Part shown: positions 55,112 through 63,501 of the stretch, in pieces
Position numbering within the stretch: the first letter of the stretch is position 1
Layout: the number at the start of each line of letters is the position of its first letter
Assembly (NCBI RefSeq): GCF_038066715.1
Contig: NZ_JBBUKT010000012.1
Location: forward strand, 145,045-209,044
Origin: Luteolibacter sp. Y139
GTDB taxonomy: Bacteria > Verrucomicrobiota > Verrucomicrobiia > Verrucomicrobiales > Akkermansiaceae
Direction: 5' to 3'
Length of the DNA: 64,000 bases
Notes under the pieces: model-generated
What the model was told of the DNA's origin: nothing
The model's input: only the letters and a program-made list of their open reading frames with translations
Database searches by the model: none
Translations under genes and position numbers: made by a program

Positions 55112-55990
55112 ATTCGGCAGCGGCGTGAGGGACCCGGCCTTCACATCCACCTGATACCATCGCTTCGCCGACCGGATGTAGATGGCCGCCTGCTTGCCAT
55201 CGCGTGACAGTGCCATGCTGGAGCCGGACGAGCAGTCTTCCAGCTCGTCCCATTTCAGCGGGAGGTGCTTCTCGTAGGCATCGGCATTCGGCACGCGGAT
55301 CACATTCCCCCAGCCGCTGCCGCCGGTCCGGCTGAGTTCGACCAGCAAGTGCTTTTCGAGAGGCAGGATCTCATGGGCACTCACTCCGCCGCTATTGGCG
55401 TCGCTCGTTTCCTGCGCGGCCAAGGGCCAGATGCGGGTGCCGCTGAGCACGAATGGAAGCTCCTCAGAATCATTCGTGTCGATCGCTCCTTTCCACAGAT
55501 CGCCGTGAACCGCGAAGTAAAGATTACCGGAGGGATCGAAGACTGGATTCCTTGCATAGGCGGCGCGGCGATTGAAGACCTTGCCCACCTTCCCCGGTTG
55601 CTTGGGATCGAGGACCCACCACTGCGGCTCACCATTTTCCTTCGAGGTGGTGACCAGCACCCGGCCGCTCTTCGGATCGCAGGCCACGTCGTCCACGGTG
55701 ACTTCGACGGGAGCACTCCAGAGCTCCGTCCAGGCGTCGGTGGCGGGATTCCAACTCATCACCCGCTGGCCGCCGGCTAAAAGCAACGCGTCCGCCGTGG
55801 CCGAAAGTCCCACATACTCCACCTGGAAATCCTCGGGAAACTTCAGCTCGCTCTCGGTGGCCTTGGCCAGGTCCAGGATCAGGACACCACTGTCGCCTTG
55901 GCGGGCCACGCGCTTGCCATCCGGCAGGAAAGCGGCGGAGCCCGCGAAAAGCGCGGGTGACAGGAGGAGCGCGACCAGCAGCGGTTTCAT
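55088..55990 (-). CDS. Secreted beta-propeller-like protein, function unknown
   Basis: The 300-residue protein has a signal peptide (MKPLLVALLLSPALFAGS). The rest has propeller-like repeats in which a short hydrophobic strand is followed by a DG/DPKSGR turn: FLPDGKRVARQGDSGVLILDL, YVGLSATADALLLAGGQRVMSWN, DVACDPKSGRVLVTTSKENGE, FDPSGNLYFAVHGDLWKGAI, and MALSRDGKQAAIYIRSAKRWYQVD. No catalytic motif was seen. It converges on the GH-GT2 gene and overlaps its end by 24 bp. Start ATG 55990. Confidence 0.75.
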   Translation of the reverse strand: MKPLLVALLLSPALFAGSAAFLPDGKRVARQGDSGVLILDLAKATESELKFPEDFQVEYVGLSATADALLLAGGQRVMSWNPATDAWTELWSAPVEVTVDDVACDPKSGRVLVTTSKENGEPQWWVLDPKQPGKVGKVFNRRAAYARNPVFDPSGNLYFAVHGDLWKGAIDTNDSEELPFVLSGTRIWPLAAQETSDANSGGVSAHEILPLEKHLLVELSRTGGSGWGNVIRVPNADAYEKHLPLKWDELEDCSSGSSMALSRDGKQAAIYIRSAKRWYQVDVKAGSLTPLPNSAPAKGK

Positions 55991-56070
55991 CGTGACATAA
56001 CCAAGCAGACCGCTGCGCCGCCGTCGAGGCAGGCCTTGCAGCCGGCGGTCGTCGCCGCTACAGCCGGGGC

Positions 56071-57063
56071 ATGGGTTTGCGGACGAGCGACTTCCACTAC
56101 GACCTGCCGCCGGAGCTGATCGCCTCCCGGCCGCTAGAGGAGCGCGCGGCCTCGCGGATGATGGTGGTGCACCGCGACTCGGGAATCATCGAGCACCGAA
56201 TGTTCCGCGACTTCCCCGAATACCTGCGGCCGGAGGACCTGCTGGTGCTGAACGACACCAAGGTCATCCCCGCCCGCGTGTTCTCGGATGATGGCAAGAT
56301 CGAGCTGCTCTGCCTCGACCGGCTTTCACCCCTCGAATGGCGATGCCTGGTGAGGCCGGGCAAGAAGATGCGCACCGGCAAGACCGTGATCGTCGGCGGA
56401 ACTACTGGAACTGTAGTAGATGTCTTCGACAATGGCGACCGCTTGATCCGCTGGGATGCACCGGTCGACCTCGACAAGGTCGGCCACCTCGCGCTGCCGC
56501 ACTACATGAACCGTGAGGATGAAGTCGCCGACCGCGAGCGGTACCAGACCGTCTTCGCCCGTGAGGAAGGAGCCATCGCTGCGCCGACCGCGGGGCTGCA
56601 CTTCACGCCGGAGATGTTAGAAAAAATCCCGCACGCGTTCCTCACGCTGCACGTCGGCGTCGGCACCTTCCGGCCGGTGCAGGTGGACACACCGGAGGAG
56701 CATGAGATGCACTCCGAGCGCTACCTGCTTTCCAAGGAGACCGCGCAGCGGGTCAACGAAGCCAGCCGGGTGATCGCCGTCGGCACCACGGCGACGCGGG
56801 TGCTGGAGCATCTGGGTCGAAGCAGCACGGAGACCCGCTTGATCGGGGAAGAACAGCGCGGCGAGACGGATATCTTCATCTACCCGCCGTATCCATTCCG
56901 CGTGATCGGTGGGCTGCTGACGAATTTCCACCTGCCGGAAAGCACGCTGATCATGCTGGTGAGCGCCTTCGCCGGCCGCGAATTAGTCATGGAGGCCTAC
57001 CGCCAGGCGGTGCAGGAGCGCTACCGCTTCTACAGCTACGGCGACTGCATGCTGCTGGTGTGA
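56071..57063 (+). CDS. queA: tRNA preQ1(34) S-adenosylmethionine ribosyltransferase-isomerase QueA
   Basis: QueA transfers the ribose of SAM to preQ1 at the tRNA wobble base to make epoxyqueuosine. The 330-residue product has the family features: SDFHYDLPPELIASRPLEERAASRMMVVHRDSG at the N-terminus, DLLVLNDTKVIPARVF, an RCLVRPGKKMRTG segment, REEGAIAAPTAGLHFTPEML, LTLHVGVGTFRPVQ, AVGTTATRVLEHL, GETDIFIYPPYPFRVIGGLLTNFHLPESTLIMLVSAFAG and the C-terminal YGDCMLLV. The length (about 330-345) is normal. Start ATG 56071. It stands alone, divergent from the beta-propeller gene. Confidence 0.95.
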   Translation: MGLRTSDFHYDLPPELIASRPLEERAASRMMVVHRDSGIIEHRMFRDFPEYLRPEDLLVLNDTKVIPARVFSDDGKIELLCLDRLSPLEWRCLVRPGKKMRTGKTVIVGGTTGTVVDVFDNGDRLIRWDAPVDLDKVGHLALPHYMNREDEVADRERYQTVFAREEGAIAAPTAGLHFTPEMLEKIPHAFLTLHVGVGTFRPVQVDTPEEHEMHSERYLLSKETAQRVNEASRVIAVGTTATRVLEHLGRSSTETRLIGEEQRGETDIFIYPPYPFRVIGGLLTNFHLPESTLIMLVSAFAGRELVMEAYRQAVQERYRFYSYGDCMLLV

Positions 57064-57224
57064 CGAAAAACCGTTGCGCAGGCCGGTATCGGCGCCTTTA
57101 CTCCGCCTGCTGTCAGGGGCCGTGGAGGTTCGGCAGGCGAATCCCGCCAGGCCTTGATCGGAGCAACGGTAGTTTGTCCGTGCTTGCCGCGGTTCCCTGG
57201 CAGCACTCTTTTTTCCCTCACGCG

Positions 57225-57962
57225 CTACTTCAGCGCGGTGGCCAAGGGCGAAGGCGCCAGATCGTCCGGCGCATTCCCCGCGAGTTCCGTGATGGTCTTC
57301 ACCGGGTCCAAGCGGTTCAGCGGAAACATCCCGTAGCCGGATCCCACGTCGATCCCGTCGCCACGACGCATCTCGAAATGCAGGTGCGCGGGATAGTAGC
57401 CGTTCGCCGTTCCGACCGTTCCGATCCTGGCACCGCGAGCCACCAATCCGCCGGCCGACACATCGATGCGATCCAGGTGCGCATACATCGACTCCAGCAC
57501 GCGGCCCTCGCGATCGCGATGCGCCACGATGATCGTCTTGCCCCAACCGGGCGACGGCTCGCCAGCAAACGCCACCAGCCCGTCAGCCGTCGCGAACACA
57601 GGATCGCCGAGGTCCGTATTCCGGCCACCGATGCCATTGAGGTCATCGCCTGTATGGTGACCGCCGCGATCGGCATTCATCTCCCAGAATTGCTGCGCAT
57701 TGTAAGTGAGCGCGCCATGCTCCGAGCCCAGCGGACTTTCAAAACGGGTGGCTGCCGGTATCTCCGCAAGTTGCCACGCGGAAAAGCCATGCAGCCGATA
57801 GCGCGGCTGGCCATCGGCCGGGAGCATCAGCGGCGCATCCGCATCCTGGAAACCGGTAAGCGCCTCGATGGGCGGCACCACCGGCGGACGGTCCTGCCAA
57901 AGCGCGGTGCCGAGCATGCCGGCCGCGGCTGTTAGAAAAATCAACGACGAACGCGCGGCCAT
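57225..57962 (-). CDS. M23-family peptidase (LysM-less, membrane/exported)
   Basis: The 245-residue protein has an N-terminal signal/anchor (SSLIFLTAAAGMLGTALW). The zinc-site motifs of M23 (lysostaphin-type) peptidases are present: HHTGDDLNG (HxxxD; about residues 101-109) and YPAHLHFEMRRG (HxH; about 195). M23 enzymes cut peptidoglycan cross-links. The start is ATG 57962, 11 bp after the stop of the OmpA-domain gene on the same strand. It is the last gene of a four-gene minus-strand envelope block. Confidence 0.92.
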   Translation of the reverse strand: MAARSSLIFLTAAAGMLGTALWQDRPPVVPPIEALTGFQDADAPLMLPADGQPRYRLHGFSAWQLAEIPAATRFESPLGSEHGALTYNAQQFWEMNADRGGHHTGDDLNGIGGRNTDLGDPVFATADGLVAFAGEPSPGWGKTIIVAHRDREGRVLESMYAHLDRIDVSAGGLVARGARIGTVGTANGYYPAHLHFEMRRGDGIDVGSGYGMFPLNRLDPVKTITELAGNAPDDLAPSPLATALK

Positions 57963-57973
57963 GCGAAATCAGA

Positions 57974-59308
57974 TCAATCGAAGTCGAGATAGATCTCCGC
58001 ACGGCGGTTGGCGCGGCGGCCTTCGGGATTGTCCCCGCCACTCTCGGTGAAGTTCGGTCGGCGCGGCTGCGACTGGCCCTTCGCCACCGTGATGATCTGA
58101 TTCTCCGCGACACCCGTCTTCACCAGATACTCCTTCACGAAATTCGCCCGGCGCAGGGAGAGCTTCTCGTTGTAGGGCTCCGTGCCGAGCGCGTCGGTGT
58201 GGCCGGAAAGCGTAAGCTGCTTCGCAGGGTCGGTCTTGAGAATCTGCGCCACGATATCGAGCTGCCGCTCCGTGCGCGGCGCGAGCGTGTCCTCGTCGAA
58301 GCCGAAATAGAGCACCAGCGTATCGCCGCCCTTCGGGTTCTTCAGCAGCGGCGTGTAGTAGACATCGCCTCCCGCGACGCGCTTCGCGTAGTCGGCGAGA
58401 AGCTGGTCGAGATTGATGTCAGAGACACGCCAGTGGCCGTTCTGTTCCGGCTGGCGCAGCACCATCGAAAACTCCGCGGCATCGCTGCCATCCGCTGCCA
58501 CCACCCGGGCGATATATCCGCAGGTATCCGGCCGCTGGAACATCGCGCGCAGGGGCTTGTCGGCGCGCAGGTTGTAGTTGCCGTCTTCGAAGAGAATGCA
58601 CAGCCCCGCAATCTTCGCATCGGAGACCGTGGCGGGATCGGCGAACTCCTTCGCTAGCTCGAACTGCTGGTGCAACGTCGCCTGCAGGAAGGCATCGGCA
58701 ATGCCCAGCGCATCCACGAGCACCGCCTTCGGCACCGGCTCACCGGGGGCAGGAGGAAGCACCAGCGATTGGACGGACCACTTGCCGGCCTCGTTCTTGA
58801 GATCGAAGAAAATCCGGTCGCGGCCGGCTTCCACGCCATCGAGCCAGAGCGCCCAACGAGCGCGCTTGTTCAGCTCGAGCTCGCCGACTTCCTGCACGGC
58901 ATTCGGCTTGCGAAGCTTCGGCGTCTGGGTCGCGAGCTGGGCCAGTCGCTTGCGCGTGCCGTCATCCAGCGCCTGCTTGCCGATCAGCTGCCCCAGCTTT
59001 TCGAAGTCACCCGTCTCCAGCGCGGTACCGATCTTGCCCAGCAACTCGGCCGGATTCACCGCGGCCAGGCCCACCCCGGCATTCGCCAGCGCGGCTTCCG
59101 GATCGACCGGACCATCCACCACCGACTCCTTCTGATTCGCGGGAATGTTCTCCGGTGTGGGAGCTACCGTTTTCTTTTCCTCCACGACCGGCGCGTGCGG
59201 TGGCGGCGGCGCCGTTGGTTTCCCGCGATAAACGTAGAGGGCACCCACACCGGCGGCCAAGACGATGGCACCGGCGAGGAAAGCGAGTGGGAAGCGAGAC
59301 TCTTGCAT
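57974..59308 (-). CDS. OmpA-domain protein with N-terminal membrane anchor
   Basis: The 444-residue protein has an N-terminal transmembrane segment (FPLAFLAGAIVLAAGVGALYVY), a Pro-rich linker, a central domain of about 230 residues of unknown function, and a C-terminal OmpA domain (about residues 330-444): LYFGFDEDTLAPRTERQLDIVAQIL, LTLSGHTDALGTEPYNEKLSLRRANFVKEYLV and VAKGQSQPRR. The OmpA domain binds meso-DAP peptidoglycan through a conserved Asp and Arg (TD..G...N..LS..RA), which are kept. It is followed 11 bp later by the M23 peptidase, and preceded by the DegP-like gene, so all may act in cell envelope quality control. Confidence 0.92.
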   Translation of the reverse strand: MQESRFPLAFLAGAIVLAAGVGALYVYRGKPTAPPPPHAPVVEEKKTVAPTPENIPANQKESVVDGPVDPEAALANAGVGLAAVNPAELLGKIGTALETGDFEKLGQLIGKQALDDGTRKRLAQLATQTPKLRKPNAVQEVGELELNKRARWALWLDGVEAGRDRIFFDLKNEAGKWSVQSLVLPPAPGEPVPKAVLVDALGIADAFLQATLHQQFELAKEFADPATVSDAKIAGLCILFEDGNYNLRADKPLRAMFQRPDTCGYIARVVAADGSDAAEFSMVLRQPEQNGHWRVSDINLDQLLADYAKRVAGGDVYYTPLLKNPKGGDTLVLYFGFDEDTLAPRTERQLDIVAQILKTDPAKQLTLSGHTDALGTEPYNEKLSLRRANFVKEYLVKTGVAENQIITVAKGQSQPRRPNFTESGGDNPEGRRANRRAEIYLDFD

Positions 59309-59384
59309 GGCTGGCGACGCGCCCGGGAGCGCAAGGAAAGGGATGCCCCTTCAACGTCCGATCCACAACCGCTTTATCCCCGGA

Positions 59385-60929
59385 TCATCGCTCGGGCTCA
59401 GGCTGGGGGTCCTGCGGAACAGTTGGGGATGGATCCGGCTCGGCCTTTTCTTCTTCCTTCCGCGGCAGCGCCGGCAGGTTTGCCTTCATCTCCTGCCCGT
59501 TCCGGAAGAGGTGCACGGTGGTCGCCTGCGCCGAAACGGAATTGGCAAGGAATTGATAGAACTCGATGGAGTTCGAGATGAGGCTCTCGTTCACTCCGAA
59601 AATCAAATCGCCGGGGCGAATGAGGTTTGTCGCCAAGGCTCCCGGACGGACGCGTACGGCCACCACACCTCTGAACCCGCGCACACGCTCTTGCGACGTC
59701 AGGTCACGCACGTCGAGACCGATCGCCATCAGGGTCTCCTGGGGATCCCGCATCTTTCCCTGGGTGATTTCCGGCATTTCGACCGTCTCGGTCTGGCCTT
59801 CCGAAATAGTCGCCTCCAGCGTCATCTCACTGCCGGCCCGCCAGATGCGCAGCGCCACCTTCTGGCCGACGCGCGTGCGCTGGACCAGATTGATCAGCTG
59901 GGTGGTGTCGCGGATCTGCTTGCCGTCGAAGGAGGTGATCACGTCGTTTTCCTTCAGGCCCGCCTTCTCGGCCGGCGAGTCAGGACCCACCGCCACCACC
60001 ACGCCACCTTCCAGCATCCGCACGCCGAGATAGCCGCGCACCGGCCGGCCGCGCTCGAGGATTGAGTGCAGTGTGTCCTTCACGTCATTCGACGGGATGG
60101 AGAAGCCGACGCCTTGGAAGCCCGGCTTGTCACGGTCCGGCGTGAAGATCGCCGAATTGATGCCGATGATTTCGCCCTGCAGGTTCACCAGCGGGCCGCC
60201 GGAGTTGCCGGGGTTGATCGCCGCATCCGTCTGGAAGAGATCCTTCTGCGTATCGGAAAGCGAGCGCTCGACGGCGGAAATGATGCCGCGGGTGATGGTC
60301 TCGCCGAGGCCGAAGGGATTGCCGATCGCGAAGACATTCTGCCCCGGCCGCACCAGCGAGGAATCGCCGAACTTCAGCGGCTGGAAGGTCGTCTTGCCGT
60401 CGCCCTCGATCTTCAGCACCGCGATGTCCAGCAGCCGGTCTTCCCCGATCAAGGTCGCCGGAAATTGTTTTCCCGGCTGGCCGTTCACCATCGGCAGGGT
60501 GACTTGGATTTTCTCTTGGTCGGCGATGACGTGGTAATTCGTCACCACGTGGCCTTCCAGACTCACGATCACGCCCGAGCCTTGGCCCTGGGTCGGGACG
60601 GACTGGAAGCGCATGCGGCCGTAGCCATCGAATAGCCGGCGCTCGCGGATACCGGTGGTATCAATGCTCACCACGGACGGCACCACCGCACCGGTCAGCT
60701 TGATATACTCCTCATCGAGGCGGGCAAGCAGCTGCACGTCCCCCAGCTCCAGCGGAGCCCGGTCGGAAAGCGTGTAGTGCTCGGGGCGGAATTCCTGGTT
60801 CTCGGCCGCTTTGCCACCGGCCCACAGCCGTGCGAAGCCCTGCGGGCCATTCCGAATGAGATAGACGGCGCCGAAGGCGACCGCGAACACGGCCGCCAAT
60901 GCCATCAGGCGGCGAATGCCTTGCTGCAT
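59385..60929 (-). CDS. DegP/HtrA-type serine protease with two PDZ domains
   Basis: The 514-residue protein has a membrane anchor or signal at the N-terminus (LMALAAVFAVAFGAVYLI). The HtrA triad is complete: His in VVTNYHVIAD (about residue 140), Asp in DRLLDIAVLK (about 171) and Ser in INPGNSGGPL (about 246). Two PDZ domains follow: LGVRMLEGGVVVAVGPDSPAEKAGLKENDVITSFDGKQI (about 330) and VAVRVRPGALATNLIRPGDLIFGVNE (about 430). A Pro/Glu-rich tail ends the chain. It is a periplasmic quality-control protease. ATG 60929 was chosen to start the signal region. It lies in the envelope operon between the Lon-like gene and the OmpA gene. Confidence 0.95.
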   Translation of the reverse strand: MQQGIRRLMALAAVFAVAFGAVYLIRNGPQGFARLWAGGKAAENQEFRPEHYTLSDRAPLELGDVQLLARLDEEYIKLTGAVVPSVVSIDTTGIRERRLFDGYGRMRFQSVPTQGQGSGVIVSLEGHVVTNYHVIADQEKIQVTLPMVNGQPGKQFPATLIGEDRLLDIAVLKIEGDGKTTFQPLKFGDSSLVRPGQNVFAIGNPFGLGETITRGIISAVERSLSDTQKDLFQTDAAINPGNSGGPLVNLQGEIIGINSAIFTPDRDKPGFQGVGFSIPSNDVKDTLHSILERGRPVRGYLGVRMLEGGVVVAVGPDSPAEKAGLKENDVITSFDGKQIRDTTQLINLVQRTRVGQKVALRIWRAGSEMTLEATISEGQTETVEMPEITQGKMRDPQETLMAIGLDVRDLTSQERVRGFRGVVAVRVRPGALATNLIRPGDLIFGVNESLISNSIEFYQFLANSVSAQATTVHLFRNGQEMKANLPALPRKEEEKAEPDPSPTVPQDPQPEPER

Positions 60930-61031
60930 GGGATGTAAGGGGGTGAGGGTGTGAGTGATACAGGACGCGGAAGGACCCTCAAGGCAAGGAAATCCCACCG
61001 CCGCGGCCCCTCGTTAGAAGGCAGCCGGGAA

Positions 61032-62810
61032 TCAATTGCCCGGCGGGGTCGCCGGTGTCGGCTTCGGCAGCGGGTAGTCTTCCTCATCACCCGCTGCGGT
61101 GGTCAGTTCGCGGAGGGCCTTCTGGTAGGCTTCGCGAGCCGTCTTGGCAGCCAGGGTTTTCTTCGGGGTGACCGTGCCGTAGTCGTCCTCTGCCTTCGAA
61201 AGCATGCGGGCCAGCGCGCGGAGGGCATCGGTGGCCTCCATCGCAGACTTGTGGAGATCGCGGTCGCGGATGTCGATGTAGCCATTCAGCGAATCCAAGA
61301 TCTTGCGGCTCGTCTCATGAGCCTTTTCGAGGCCGTATTCGGCTCCCTTTTCGCCGTAACTGACCTGGACCTTCATGACCACGGCCACGGGCTCCAAGGC
61401 GGTGCGAATCTCACGCGCCAGAATCGCACGCGGCAGCGAGCGAGCGCGGCTGCTGTTTCCCTGCAAGGCCAACATTTTCGCCGAGGCGTGCTTGGGAAAG
61501 GCGTCTGCCACTTCCTTCAGCCGCTGCTGCGTCGCCGGGTTCGCCACGAAGTTGCCGAGGGTCTTCCCCTCGCCCACCTTGCGGATTTCGGCGAAGCGCT
61601 TCATCGCTTCCCCCACCGGCCCTTCCGGGGTGGCGGCGGCGAGGTCGCACAGCTCGCCCACCGTGCCGGCCAGCAGCACCTCTCGCTTCATGAAAAACGC
61701 GCCATCGTCCATGGTGACCAGTGCCGGCAGGAACTCCGCCGCCTGCTCCGGCAGGATCAAGCGCCCGCCGCCCGGCATCGCCGAAAGCGCCCGCAGCGAA
61801 TTCCAGAACTTCGGCGGCAGCTCCAGCTTCCCGCCCTCCCCGACCTGCGACAGCGTGATGGCCGCCGGCACTTTCCCGGTCAGCGCGCCGTCCAGAAGCA
61901 GGGCGGCGGTACCGGTCACGGCCGCGCCATTGCTCGGGATCGAATAAGCTGACTTGCCAAATCCCAGCGTGACCTTCAGCCCCGCGGGCAAGGTTCCATG
62001 GCGCGCTTCCATGGCTGCCTCCAGCGCATGGAGCGGCTTCGCCAAGCGCTCGGTGATCTTCTCATCCGGCATCGCCACGGTCGGCTTGCCTTCTCCCGTG
62101 ACGTCGCCGTGAAAGCTCACCTTCACCGCCTGCAGGGATTCCGCGCCGGTCTCCACGCTCATCACCCACAGCGGCATGGCCAATTCCAAATCCGCGAGGG
62201 CCAGCGGCTGCGGAGCGGGCTTGGGGCCCTTACCCGAGCCACCATCGGCAGGATCCGGCTCTACCGGTTTCACCGGCTTTTTCGTCTGAAAGGCTTCCTT
62301 GGCAGCCACCCAATCCTTCCACGCACCTTGCTCGCTGGGATGCTCCTGCGCCTTCGGGTGGCGTGGATCCGCTACCGCCAGCACATCGCCCAGACAGGCG
62401 GCCAGGGCATTCCCGTCTGAGCCCGCTTCTGGCATCTCCAGCCAGGAAAGCGTCTGCCACGCGCGACTCCGCGCCCGCTCGATTTCCTTTTCGTCCGGCA
62501 CCTCGGGCTTCTCGCCCTTTTCTGCCGCGGCGATCAAATCCCGTGCCTGCCGGTTCGCCGGGTCCAGTGCCAAGGCCAGCGCTGCCATCTGCGCCATTGC
62601 CCGACGTTCCCCTGCCCCTTCGCCTTTTTCCGCCGCTGCCAAGACGGTGACCTGCCGCGAGAGCGAGGTCATCGTGTCCACGTCCACCGGCAGCTTGTCC
62701 CGGCGAAACGGCACCGGCCCCTCCGCCGGAGGAACGAACGCTCCCATCCCCGGCAACAGCAGGGCACCCCACATCAAAAACCCGCGCGAGACGCATCGCA
62801 TGGCACTCAT
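61032..62810 (-). CDS. Exported protein with a degenerate Lon-protease-like (S16) domain
   Basis: This 592-residue protein has a signal peptide (GFLMWGALLLPGMGAF). Residues about 45-190 are helical and low complexity. At about 275-400 the sequence resembles the Lon proteolytic domain: IPSNGAAVTGTAALLL aligns to the Lon motif PKDGPSAGxxxxxAL, and ALTGKVPAAITLSQVGEGGKLELP aligns to the LTGxxxxxDxAMTGEIxLxGxVLP segment. AMPGGGRLILPEQAAEFL matches the GIxxVxLPxxNxxDL end. The catalytic Ser of Lon (GPSAG) is missing, so it is likely a pseudo-protease. The C-terminal part is helical. It is the first gene in the envelope operon. The Lon relation is my reading by eye. Confidence 0.6.
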   Translation of the reverse strand: MSAMRCVSRGFLMWGALLLPGMGAFVPPAEGPVPFRRDKLPVDVDTMTSLSRQVTVLAAAEKGEGAGERRAMAQMAALALALDPANRQARDLIAAAEKGEKPEVPDEKEIERARSRAWQTLSWLEMPEAGSDGNALAACLGDVLAVADPRHPKAQEHPSEQGAWKDWVAAKEAFQTKKPVKPVEPDPADGGSGKGPKPAPQPLALADLELAMPLWVMSVETGAESLQAVKVSFHGDVTGEGKPTVAMPDEKITERLAKPLHALEAAMEARHGTLPAGLKVTLGFGKSAYSIPSNGAAVTGTAALLLDGALTGKVPAAITLSQVGEGGKLELPPKFWNSLRALSAMPGGGRLILPEQAAEFLPALVTMDDGAFFMKREVLLAGTVGELCDLAAATPEGPVGEAMKRFAEIRKVGEGKTLGNFVANPATQQRLKEVADAFPKHASAKMLALQGNSSRARSLPRAILAREIRTALEPVAVVMKVQVSYGEKGAEYGLEKAHETSRKILDSLNGYIDIRDRDLHKSAMEATDALRALARMLSKAEDDYGTVTPKKTLAAKTAREAYQKALRELTTAAGDEEDYPLPKPTPATPPGN

Positions 62811-62860
62811 TCTAACCGCCTCATACGGGTGTCCGCGAGGGAGAATTCCATGGATAGCCC

Positions 62861-62985
62861 TGAACTTCGAACTCTGAAGGCTGAACTTTGAACTCCGAAT
62901 GGAACGGCCCGGAGAACTCGGCTGCGGGCTGCCTTTCGATTCAGCGTTCAGAGTTCGATGTTCAAAGTTCAGAGTTCGATGTTCA
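62861..62985. repeat. Complex direct and inverted repeat region (GTTCAGAGTTCGATGTTCA element)
   Basis: GTTCAGAGTTCGATGTTCA occurs twice in direct orientation (62946-62964 and 62967-62985). An inverted copy with two mismatches lies at 62861-62879, and GAACTTTGAAC (62883-62893) is the exact inverse of GTTCAAAGTTC (62960-62970). The whole block can fold into a long hairpin. Elements of this type may be dispersed in the genome (REP-like). Confidence 0.75.
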
Positions 62986-62995
62986 CCCTCACCCC

Positions 62996-63397
62996 ATGCC
63001 CTTGCCCGCCGAGCTCCGCCACACCACCCGCGAGGAAGTCATGTTCTTCGACACCGACATCGGCGGCGTGGTCCACAATCTCGCCTACCTGCGGATGATC
63101 GAAACCTGCCGCACCAAGCTCGCCGGGCTCATGGGCATGGACCTCCGCGGCATGGCGGACAGCAAGCTCTACCCGGTCGTCGTCCGCACCGAGATCGACT
63201 ACAAGCGCCCCGCCACCCTCGGCGATGCCCTGCTCATCCACGGCCGCCTCGATGAACTCCAGCGCGCCCGCTTCTGGTGCGCCTTCGAAGTCCGCCGCGA
63301 AAGCGACGACGCCCTCCTCATCACCTGCCGCCAATGCCTCGCGCTCGTCCAGATGCCGGAAGGCAGGCCGGTACGGCTGCCCGCCGAATGGCTTTGA
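62996..63397 (+). CDS. Acyl-CoA thioesterase, 4-hydroxybenzoyl-CoA thioesterase/YbgC type
   Basis: The 133-residue hot-dog fold protein has the signature EVMFFDTDIGGVVHNLAYLRMIETCRTKLAG (Asp in FDTDIGG and His in VVHNLAYLR, about residues 16-34). Family members hydrolyse acyl-CoA thioesters. A second typical strand (RTEIDYKRPATLGDALLIHGRLDEL) follows. ATG 62996 begins right after the repeat block. The right-hand stop is followed within 5 bp by copy 1 of the palindromic hairpin. Substrate not predictable; YbgC-type proteins often occur with Tol-Pal genes, which are not present here. Confidence 0.9.
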   Translation: MPLPAELRHTTREEVMFFDTDIGGVVHNLAYLRMIETCRTKLAGLMGMDLRGMADSKLYPVVVRTEIDYKRPATLGDALLIHGRLDELQRARFWCAFEVRRESDDALLITCRQCLALVQMPEGRPVRLPAEWL

Positions 63398-63400
63398 TAA

Positions 63401-63422
63401 GGGGTGTCGACGTTCCGTCGAC
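63401..63422. repeat. Palindromic hairpin repeat, copy 1
   Basis: GTCGACG (63406-63412), loop TTC, CGTCGAC (63416-63422). The 22 bases 63401-63422 are identical to 63973-63994, so the two form a repeat pair flanking the membrane protein gene. The stem is shorter here because the right flank differs (GCGACAC). Confidence 0.8.
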
Positions 63423-63501
63423 GCGACACACAGCCACCACACTTCAGAGTTTCCCAGCTGCTCGCCAGAGCTCAGGGTCAGGCGTTCGATCATCCATCGC
63501 G

